Assembly: GCA_945486445.1 (NCBI GenBank)
Contig: CALYTD010000092.1
Span: 1 to 5,519 of the forward strand
Reading direction: 5' to 3'
From: an uncultured Prevotellaceae bacterium
Lineage (GTDB): Bacteria > Bacteroidota > Bacteroidia > Bacteroidales > Bacteroidaceae
Length of the DNA stretch: 5,519 nucleotides
The position numbers and the translations under genes were made by a program. The notes under the pieces are model-generated. The model had not been told where the DNA came from. It made no database searches and was given only the letters and a program-made list of their open reading frames with translations. Numbering within the stretch: the stretch's first letter is position 1; each line of letters begins with the position of its first letter. Shown here in pieces: positions 1 to 5,519 of the stretch.

Positions 1-949
<949 letters not shown>

Positions 950-1078
950 TTAATAATGTGAATAAATCTCTTTACAATAAATGTATTTTGCGTTACCCAA
1001 CGTCTGTTTTTGTATTAGTAATCATGCTCCGGCAAATATTTTTATACGCAAAGAGCACTTTTTTACTGTTATCGGGTG

Positions 1079-1111
1079 CAAAGTTACGAATTTTTTTTTA
1101 ATTTTGCACAA
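1079..1111 (-). promoter_or_regulatory. Probable gapA promoter (Bacteroidota -33/-7 type)
   Basis: On the minus strand TAACTTTG (1086-1079) matches the Bacteroidota -7 consensus TAnnTTTG. A TTG at 1111-1109 lies 22 bases upstream and could be the -33 box; the usual spacing is about 20. Transcription would begin near 1072, leaving a leader of roughly 135-140 bases before the gapA ATG. I found no other TAnnTTTG on the minus strand between here and the start codon. The spacer holds a run of nine A on this strand. The -7 match is direct; the -33 box and start point are inferred. Confidence 0.6.
1099..1106 (+). promoter_or_regulatory. Probable mscL promoter -7 box
   Basis: TAATTTTG matches the Bacteroidota -7 consensus TAnnTTTG on the plus strand. 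It lies 40 bases before the mscL ATG, predicting a short leader of about 35 bases. No clear TTTG -33 box sits at the expected distance upstream, so this is weaker than the opposing gapA promoter. The site lies within the spacer of the presumed gapA promoter, so the two polymerase footprints would overlap. Confidence 0.45.
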
Positions 1112-1146
1112 GAAATCAGTATTAATTTTAACTACAACAGAAAAAT

Positions 1147-1563
1147 ATGGGTAAATTCGTACAAGAGTTCAAGGAATTCGCAGTTAAGGGAAATGCCATT
1201 GATATGGCGGTGGGTGTTATCATTGGCGGTGCTTTCGGCAAAATTGTCACAAGCATTGTGAACGACATTATCATGCCTCCTATCGGCTGGATTATCGGCG
1301 GGGTGAACTTCAGTGACCTGAAAGTGACGCTGCCGGCAAAGACTATAGCCGGTGTGGAGATGGCTCCTGCTACCATAAACTATGGCAGTTTCATACAGAC
1401 TATAATTGATTTCACTATTATCGCGCTCTGTGTGTTCCTCTTGGTGAAAGGCATCAACGCCTTAAAGAAAAGAAAAGAGGAACCGGCTGCACCGGCACCT
1501 GCACCAGAGCCGTCTGCTGAGGAGAAACTGCTCACGGAGATACGTGATCTGTTGAAAAAGTAA
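1147..1563 (+). CDS. mscL: Large-conductance mechanosensitive channel MscL
   Basis: Inner-membrane pentameric channel that opens under high membrane tension and releases solutes during hypo-osmotic shock. The 138-residue length is normal for the family. The short N-terminal amphipathic helix ([15 protein letters not shown], residues 2-16) leads into TM1, about 17-47, with the family signature [18 protein letters not shown] and the pore-lining glycine/alanine pattern; NDIIMPPIG closes it. A periplasmic loop spans about 52-79 and TM2 about 80-100 ([19 protein letters not shown]). A basic stretch KKRK (107-110) at the cytoplasmic face follows, then a Pro/Ala-rich linker (113-122) and a C-terminal helix [14 protein letters not shown] (125-138), which in known MscL structures forms a cytoplasmic bundle. 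The ATG at 1147 has an A-rich, non-Shine-Dalgarno leader and matches the usual family N-terminus. It is a single-gene unit, divergent from gapA and ending at a strong hairpin. Confidence 0.97.
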   Translation: MGKFVQEFKEFAVKGNAIDMAVGVIIGGAFGKIVTSIVNDIIMPPIGWIIGGVNFSDLKVTLPAKTIAGVEMAPATINYGSFIQTIIDFTIIALCVFLLVKGINALKKRKEEPAAPAPAPEPSAEEKLLTEIRDLLKK

Positions 1564-1585
1564 TCTGTTTCAGGAAAAAAGAAGA

Positions 1586-1645
1586 AAGGATAAAAGACTG
1601 TCTTGATACGTTGCCCGCAACACTCCAAGACAGTCTTTTATCCTT
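1586..1645. terminator. Bidirectional intrinsic terminator between mscL and the DUF2400 gene
   Basis: A perfect 20-base inverted repeat pairs 1586-1605 with 1626-1645; after one A/C mismatch, 1582-1584 pairs with 1647-1649. The 20-base loop (1606-1625) contains a small GTTG/CAAC hairpin. On the plus strand the stem is followed by CCTTTTATTTT, and on the minus strand by TTCTTCTTTTTT, so it can end both converging transcripts. It begins 22 bases after the mscL stop and lies 4 bases beyond the stop of the minus-strand gene, whose TAA (1652-1650) touches the outer stem. Confidence 0.88.
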
Positions 1646-1649
1646 CCTT

Positions 1650-2411
1650 TTATTTTGCTATCCCTACGCCGAACAGGGCAAAGTCCCCTTTCAGAGGGTC
1701 ATCCGGAAATACCTCACGCAGCCGTGCTGTCAACTTTATGGCAGACGACATACTCGCTACCTTGGACGACATGAGACCAAGGCGGTTTGCCTCTTGCAGC
1801 ACGTGAGTGTCCATAGGTATTATCAGTGTGCGCTTGTCGATAATGTCACTCCATAGACCTATATCAACAGGGGAAGCGTCACGCACCATCCAACGCAGGA
1901 ACATGCATATACGCTTGCATGAGGACTTCGTGTTTTTGGGGATTATTCCCTCTATGCCCCGCTCCGAGAAATATCTTACTATGACCTCAACCGCCTCAGA
2001 GCACGTCATTGTTTCTGTATTGGAGTGGGTCTTAACGTATTGTTTTATTGTGCCATACGAAAGAAGCATCTCCTGTAATGCGCAAAGCATTTTGTGCATT
2101 GTAGCGTAAGTATAAAGCCTGTAAAAACAGCGGTTCTGATCATCCGGAATATCAGCCTTGAACGTTCCTGTCTTAACCCAATCATAAAAAGACTGTGCTC
2201 TGCCGTTACTGCAATCAAGCAATGCCTGTATTTTGGGAAGAAACTGCTTACGGCTGCCGTAACTAAGGCTTGCCGCCACAAACGCAAGCGTCTCCTTGTT
2301 GGCCGCGCCTTCTACCTGATGCATGAACCACGATGGGTCGCCCACTATGAAATCCTTGTTCTCATATTCTGCGGCAAGTTGCATCAAAGTGTTCTTTAAC
2401 GTTTGCTGCAT
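1650..2411 (-). CDS. TIGR02757/DUF2400 family conserved protein, function unknown
   Basis: Recognised from memory as a TIGR02757 (Pfam DUF2400) protein, widespread in Bacteroidota and without an established function. Numbered from the upstream ATG at 2468, the conserved blocks are DPSWFMHQ (44-51), the helix ETLAFVAASLSYGSRKQF (59-76), KRICMFLRWMVR (185-196), VDIGLW (201-206), LIIPMDTHV (215-223) followed by NRLGL, and the C-terminal DDPLKGDFALFGVGI (256-270). The IPMDTHV...NRLGL stretch resembles the catalytic-aspartate region of HhH-GPD DNA glycosylases such as endonuclease III, but a glycosylase active-site Lys hairpin is not evident. The start is uncertain. The open frame reaches ATG 2468-2466 (272 residues). 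I prefer ATG 2411-2409 (residue 20; 253 residues) because family members, as I recall them, have about 24 residues before the DP motif, and because the upstream ATG is buried in a stem-loop. The gene lies downstream of uxaB on the same strand and no promoter box is visible between them. Confidence 0.85.
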   Translation of the reverse strand: MQQTLKNTLMQLAAEYENKDFIVGDPSWFMHQVEGAANKETLAFVAASLSYGSRKQFLPKIQALLDCSNGRAQSFYDWVKTGTFKADIPDDQNRCFYRLYTYATMHKMLCALQEMLLSYGTIKQYVKTHSNTETMTCSEAVEVIVRYFSERGIEGIIPKNTKSSCKRICMFLRWMVRDASPVDIGLWSDIIDKRTLIIPMDTHVLQEANRLGLMSSKVASMSSAIKLTARLREVFPDDPLKGDFALFGVGIAK

Positions 2412-2419
2412 ATTAAAAT

Positions 2420-2483
2420 AAGGAGTCAGGAACAAGGATGCGGATTGCTGTTCACAATCACTTTCCATTGTTCCCGACTCCCT
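2420..2483 (-). promoter_or_regulatory. Long stem-loop at the uxaB/DUF2400 gene junction
   Basis: Bases 2420-2435 pair with 2468-2483 as a 16-base helix. On the plus strand it has two A/C mismatches (2421/2482 and 2428/2475); in minus-strand RNA both become U-G wobble pairs, so the helix is unbroken. A further three pairs (2436-2438 with 2464-2466) and an inner GATTG/CAATC hairpin (2443-2447 with 2455-2459) extend it. On the minus strand it is followed by TTATTTTAAT, so it could terminate or attenuate uxaB transcription. It could instead be a leader structure for the DUF2400 gene: the upstream ATG at 2468-2466 lies in the stem and the downstream ATG at 2411 lies just past it. The pairing is directly visible; the role is inferred. 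Confidence 0.6.
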
Positions 2484-2507
2484 TTCTTATGTTTTTAGTT
2501 CTAAATC

Positions 2508-3995
2508 TTACAGTATAGTCTTCACGGCCTCATACATACCCTTCTCCTGAATAAGGTTGAGATACTCTGTAACGAGGTCTGTAAGACCGGCAACCTCATT
2601 GATGTTGCCCTGCTCTTTCCAGATAAGGTCAACAGCGCCAAGCACGCCTTCTGCGACTTTTCTGGTGTCTCCTGTTGCCCAAAGTTCGGCAAGGAGGTCC
2701 ATAATCTTCTGGTCATCATTAGGCTGGATAGGCGCACCATCGGCGCGTGTGCCGCCCTTATAGTATGTAATGATGGCTGCAAGACCGAACACAAGCCCCT
2801 TTGGCAACTCACCCTTACGCTCCAAATATGTCTTAACTCCGGGGAGATCACGAGCCTGGAACTTCGGGAAAGAGTTGAGCATGATACTCGTTACCTGATG
2901 GTCAACGTATGGATTGTCAAAGCGTTCCAACACATCAGCGGCGAATTGCTGCAATTCTTCCATAGGAAGGTTCAGTGTTTGCATCAGTTCATCATACTGA
3001 ACCTTCTTTATATACTTGCCTACTACATCATCATGAAGGGCATCGCGAACGATGTTTATGCCTGAAAGATAAGCTACTGGTGAAAGAACTGTATGAGGAC
3101 CATTGAGCAATGTCACCTTGCGCTCATGGTAAGGAGCCTCTGACTCTGCGATAAGAACATTAAGACCTGCCTTCTCTGCTGGGAACTCTGCACGCAACTC
3201 CTCGCATGTCATGTTCTCTGCTTTCTCTATAACCCACAGGTGGAATATCTCGGCCTGTACAACAAGGTTGTCACCATAACCCACTTTCTCCTGGATTTCT
3301 GCAATTTCCTTACGTGGGAAGCCTGGCACAATACGGTCAACAAGGGTTGCACAAACATAGTTGTACTTCTCAAACCACTCTTTGAAACCTTCGTAATCTG
3401 CACCCATATCATCCTTCCACAACTCGATATACTGGCGAATACACTCTTTAAGGTGGTGTCCGTTAAGGAATATAAGCTCACATGGCATGATGATAAGACC
3501 CTTCTTTGGATCACCGTCAAATGCCTTATAACGATAGTAAAGCAACTGAGTCAACTTACCAGGATAAGAAGATGCTGGCGCATCAGACAGTTTGCACGTA
3601 TCATCAAAGGCTATACCAGCCTCCGTAGTGTTAGAAATAACGAAGCGTATCTCTGGCTGTTCTGCAAGAGCCTTATATGCCCAGTTCTGTGAATAAGGAT
3701 TGATAGCACGGCTGATAGTGTCAATTCGGGTGAGAGAATTGACTGCCTCACCGTTGAGACGACCCTGCAAGTTCACATGATAAAGGCAATCCTGACCGTT
3801 AAGCCAGTCAACCATACCGCGCTCAATAGGCTGTACAACAACGACAGAACCATTGAAGTTTGTCTTCTGGTTCATGTTCCAGATAATCCAATCAACGAAA
3901 GCGCGGAGGAAGTTGCCCTCTCCAAACTGAATAATTTTCTCAGGCATCACGCTCTTTGGCGCAGTGCGAGCATTTAATGCTGGTAGTTTTGCCAT
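2508..3995 (-). CDS. uxaB: Tagaturonate reductase (altronate oxidoreductase)
   Basis: Cytoplasmic enzyme of D-galacturonate catabolism that reduces D-tagaturonate to D-altronate with NADH (EC 1.1.1.58), acting between uronate isomerase UxaC and altronate dehydratase UxaA. It belongs to the mannitol dehydrogenase (polyol-specific long-chain dehydrogenase) family; 495 residues compares with about 483 in E. coli UxaB. The N-terminal Rossmann part carries IIQFGEGNFLRAF (21-33) and the family segment SNTTEAGI (121-128), followed by MPCELI with NG (170-179). The catalytic signature K-x4-N-x2-H is intact as Lys293, Asn298 and His301 in ERKVTLLNGPH. The all-helical C-terminal domain runs to about residue 495. 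The ATG at 3995 has an A/T-rich leader and places GEGNF at the normal distance from the N-terminus. No uxaA, uxaC or regulator is in view, so it seems separate from its pathway partners here. Mannonate or mannitol dehydrogenase relatives are possible but fit less well. Confidence 0.93.
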   Translation of the reverse strand: MAKLPALNARTAPKSVMPEKIIQFGEGNFLRAFVDWIIWNMNQKTNFNGSVVVVQPIERGMVDWLNGQDCLYHVNLQGRLNGEAVNSLTRIDTISRAINPYSQNWAYKALAEQPEIRFVISNTTEAGIAFDDTCKLSDAPASSYPGKLTQLLYYRYKAFDGDPKKGLIIMPCELIFLNGHHLKECIRQYIELWKDDMGADYEGFKEWFEKYNYVCATLVDRIVPGFPRKEIAEIQEKVGYGDNLVVQAEIFHLWVIEKAENMTCEELRAEFPAEKAGLNVLIAESEAPYHERKVTLLNGPHTVLSPVAYLSGINIVRDALHDDVVGKYIKKVQYDELMQTLNLPMEELQQFAADVLERFDNPYVDHQVTSIMLNSFPKFQARDLPGVKTYLERKGELPKGLVFGLAAIITYYKGGTRADGAPIQPNDDQKIMDLLAELWATGDTRKVAEGVLGAVDLIWKEQGNINEVAGLTDLVTEYLNLIQEKGMYEAVKTIL

Positions 3996-4075
3996 TTTCT
4001 TTATGTGCTTTTATTAAGTAGTTAGTTTAGCTATTCAAACCATGTGCTTCCCAAAAAGGTATTACGTTAATATTG

Positions 4076-4104
4076 CAAAGGTAACAAAAAACATTGAAAT
4101 CAAA
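4076..4104 (-). promoter_or_regulatory. Probable uxaB promoter (Bacteroidota -33/-7 type)
   Basis: On the minus strand TACCTTTG (4083-4076) matches TAnnTTTG, and TTTG (4104-4101) lies 17 bases upstream as a candidate -33 box, slightly closer than the usual spacing of about 20. Transcription would start near 4069, giving a leader of about 75 bases before the ATG at 3995. The box follows the hairpin at the end of hisB, which supports uxaB starting its own transcript. I could not recognise an operator for a uronate-responsive regulator in the leader. Confidence 0.6.
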
Positions 4105-4154
4105 AAGTATCAGCACCTTTTTGCTGTACATTTAGCATTTTTTAACCGCAATAT

Positions 4155-4181
4155 AAAGGGTGCACTTAAAGCGCACCCTTT
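4155..4181 (-). terminator. Stem-loop overlapping the hisB stop codon, possible terminator
   Basis: AAAGGGTGC (4155-4163) and GCACCCTTT (4173-4181) form a perfect 9-base stem with a 9-base loop. The hisB stop codon (4168-4166) lies in the loop and the last hisB codons form one arm. On the minus strand the stem ends in TTT and continues ATATTG, which is a poor U-tract. It is well placed to end the hisB transcript before the uxaB promoter, but the weak tail leaves termination unproven. Confidence 0.5.
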
Positions 4182-5245
4182 GTTGATGGTAATTGATAAT
4201 GGTATATATCTCTCTTTACTGCCATACGTATGCTGCGTGCCAATGCCTTGAATATGCCTTCTATCTTGTGATGTTCGTTTTCTCCAGAAGCCTTGACATT
4301 AAGGTTCATTTTGGCTGAATCACTCACACTCTTGAAGAAGTGATAGAACATTTCGGTAGGCATCTCTCCTATTTTCTCACGCTTAAATTCTGCATCCCAC
4401 ACCAACCACGGCCTTCCACCGAAGTCAAGACATACCTGTGCAAGGCAATCATCCATTGGTAATGAGTAGCCATAACGCTCTATTCCACGCTTATCGCCAA
4501 GAGCCTTTGATATACACTCACCCAGAACAATACCTGTATCTTCTATTGTATGATGCTCATCAACGTATAAGTCGCCATTACACCTGACGTACAAGTCCAT
4601 CATTCCGTGACGTCCTATCTGCTCTAACATGTGGTCAAAGAAGCCTAAGCCCGTCTTTATATCACATTTTCCAGTACCGTCAAGATTCAATCGCACCGTT
4701 ATATCGGTCTCTTTTGTAGTTCTGACAATCTCTGTTACGCGCTCACCAGCAAAGAGAATCTCTGCAATCTTCTCCCAATTCATTCCGTCTTTACCAAGGA
4801 TAAGGGATTTACAGCCAAGGTTCTCTGCCAGTTGTGCATCTGTATCACGGTCACCTATGACATACGAGCCTGCGATATCATACTCTGGATTCTCTATGTA
4901 TTCTTTCAACATACCCGTCCCAGGCTTACGACATGGATGATTGTCTGTGGGAAAATGTCGGTCGATAAGCACATTATCAAACTCTATACCCTCACCCTTC
5001 AAGGTCTGCAGAATGAAGTTATGCACAGGCCAGAATGTATCCTCTGGGAATGAGTCTGTGCCAAGTCCATCCTGATTTGATACCATCACGAACTCGAAGT
5101 CAAGATTCTTACGTATGAAAGAAAGGTTACGGAAAACGCCTTCCACAAAGATAAGCTTCTCAAAAGCGTCTATCTGCTCATCCTCAGGCTCCTTAATCAA
5201 GGTGCCATCACGGTCTATAAAAAGAATTTTTTTCAAAATATCCAA
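4166..5245 (-). CDS. hisB: Bifunctional histidinol-phosphatase / imidazoleglycerol-phosphate dehydratase
   Basis: Catalyses two steps of histidine synthesis: dehydration of imidazole glycerol phosphate to imidazole acetol phosphate, and hydrolysis of histidinol phosphate to histidinol. The 359-residue length fits the fused form (E. coli HisB is about 355). The N-terminal HAD phosphatase has FIDRDGT (9-15, nucleophile Asp11 and Asp13), VSNQDG (55-60) and the acidic motif GDRDTD (131-136). The dehydratase begins near residue 168 and has [13 protein letters not shown] (202-214), the metal-binding DEHHTIED (229-236), DFGGRPW (274-280) and [19 protein letters not shown] (321-339). Within 97-105 only some ligands of the E. 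coli zinc site remain. There is no ATG before the catalytic motif. The possible starts are TTG at 5245-5243 or, better aligned with the MKK...FIDRDGT start I recall for Bacteroides HisB, TTG at 5236-5234. An in-frame TAA at 5257-5255 rules out anything further upstream. It probably shares a transcript with the membrane-protein gene before it. Confidence 0.95.
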   Translation of the reverse strand: MDILKKILFIDRDGTLIKEPEDEQIDAFEKLIFVEGVFRNLSFIRKNLDFEFVMVSNQDGLGTDSFPEDTFWPVHNFILQTLKGEGIEFDNVLIDRHFPTDNHPCRKPGTGMLKEYIENPEYDIAGSYVIGDRDTDAQLAENLGCKSLILGKDGMNWEKIAEILFAGERVTEIVRTTKETDITVRLNLDGTGKCDIKTGLGFFDHMLEQIGRHGMMDLYVRCNGDLYVDEHHTIEDTGIVLGECISKALGDKRGIERYGYSLPMDDCLAQVCLDFGGRPWLVWDAEFKREKIGEMPTEMFYHFFKSVSDSAKMNLNVKASGENEHHKIEGIFKALARSIRMAVKRDIYHYQLPSTKGAL

Positions 5246-5254
5246 TTGTTTTTG

Positions 5255-5519
5255 TTACTTATCCTTAGAATAAATATCACCGAAAAGGTACATTATCGAT
5301 GCACTGAAAGCAACGGATAACAGCGCACAAAACGTCACGGCTATCACTCCTGCTACGAACATGAGGACGTAACCAGCAACAGGTATCAATACTGTATCAC
5401 CGAAATTCACATTGCTTTCCACACTACTTAGGTACGCCTCCGTCGCCACTATGGCAGGGAGAAGCAGTATAAAGCAGGCGATTGTATATAAGAACGAACT
5501 CCATAACGTAAGAGAGAAT
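5255..5519 (-). CDS. Unrecognised small membrane protein, C-terminal part (5' end beyond window)
   Basis: The frame is open from the right edge of the window down to a TAA at 5257-5255, giving 87 visible residues; the real start lies outside. A GTG at 5449-5447 falls inside a hydrophobic helix, so it is unlikely to be the start. A first membrane segment spans roughly the first 24 residues (FLYTIACFILLLPAIVA). An outward or inward loop follows with several acidic and polar residues (TEAYLSSVESNVNFGD). A long hydrophobic stretch from about TVLIPVAGYVLMFVAG to ASIMYLF could hold two segments, and the polar tail GDIYSKDK would face the cytoplasm under the positive-inside rule only weakly. I do not recognise a family. 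It ends 9 bases before the first hisB start candidate, in the same frame, which suggests cotranscription and translational coupling, not a shared role in histidine synthesis. Confidence 0.7.
   Translation of the reverse strand, partial: FSLTLWSSFLYTIACFILLLPAIVATEAYLSSVESNVNFGDTVLIPVAGYVLMFVAGVIAVTFCALLSVAFSASIMYLFGDIYSKDK

Noticed and set aside
1076..1261. A plus-strand frame starting upstream of mscL
   Set aside because: It begins in the T-rich promoter region and then overlaps the conserved start of mscL in another frame; the peptide is low-complexity and unrecognisable.
2412..2468. The 19-residue N-terminal extension of the DUF2400 protein
   Set aside because: Not accepted as the preferred start, because it encodes an unconserved stretch lying inside a stem-loop. 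It is kept as an alternative, since a GGAG stands 9 bases before the ATG at 2468.
3240..3692. A 150-codon plus-strand reading frame inside uxaB
   Set aside because: It is wholly antisense to conserved UxaB sequence, has no promoter or recognisable domain, and is explained by codon bias of the real gene.
4042..4251. A 69-codon plus-strand reading frame between uxaB and hisB
   Set aside because: It runs across the uxaB promoter, the hairpin after hisB and the conserved C-terminus of hisB on the other strand. The peptide shows no family likeness and has no promoter of its own.

Overview
The window looks like chromosomal DNA of a Bacteroidota bacterium, most likely a Prevotella relative (Prevotellaceae). 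The evidence is threefold: promoter boxes of the Bacteroidota TAnnTTTG type, A-rich leaders rather than Shine-Dalgarno sites before most starts, and a fused HisB whose sequence matches the Bacteroides/Prevotella form as I remember it. The gene content is housekeeping metabolism plus one conserved protein of unknown function. I see no mobile element, tRNA, rRNA, CRISPR array, phage gene or defence gene.

Layout, left to right. (1) Bases 1-934, minus strand: gapA, glyceraldehyde-3-phosphate dehydrogenase, with its last two dozen or so residues cut off by the window edge. (2) Bases 935-1146: divergent intergenic region with one promoter-like -7 box on each strand around a shared T/A tract. (3) Bases 1147-1563, plus strand: mscL, a mechanosensitive channel. 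(4) Bases 1586-1645: a near-perfect bidirectional terminator hairpin between converging genes. (5) About 1650-2411 (possibly to 2468), minus strand: a TIGR02757/DUF2400 family protein. (6) Bases 2508-3995, minus strand: uxaB (tagaturonate reductase). A long stem-loop lies at its junction with the DUF2400 gene and pairs continuously only in minus-strand RNA. (7) Bases 3996-4165: uxaB leader and promoter, and the end of the hisB transcript. (8) Bases 4166-5245, minus strand: hisB, a bifunctional histidine-biosynthesis enzyme with no ATG start. (9) Bases 5255-5519, minus strand: the C-terminal part of an unrecognised membrane protein, 9 bases upstream of hisB and in the same frame.

The genes do not form one pathway. 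hisB and the membrane protein are probably cotranscribed, and uxaB and the DUF2400 gene may be. uxaB belongs to galacturonate (pectin) breakdown, whose later steps yield glyceraldehyde 3-phosphate, the substrate of GapA; this is only a metabolic link. I found no convincing new biological system. The points most worth a second look are the stem-loop at the uxaB/DUF2400 junction, the non-ATG in-frame start of hisB, the partial loss of the HisB zinc site, and the endonuclease III-like segment in the DUF2400 protein.
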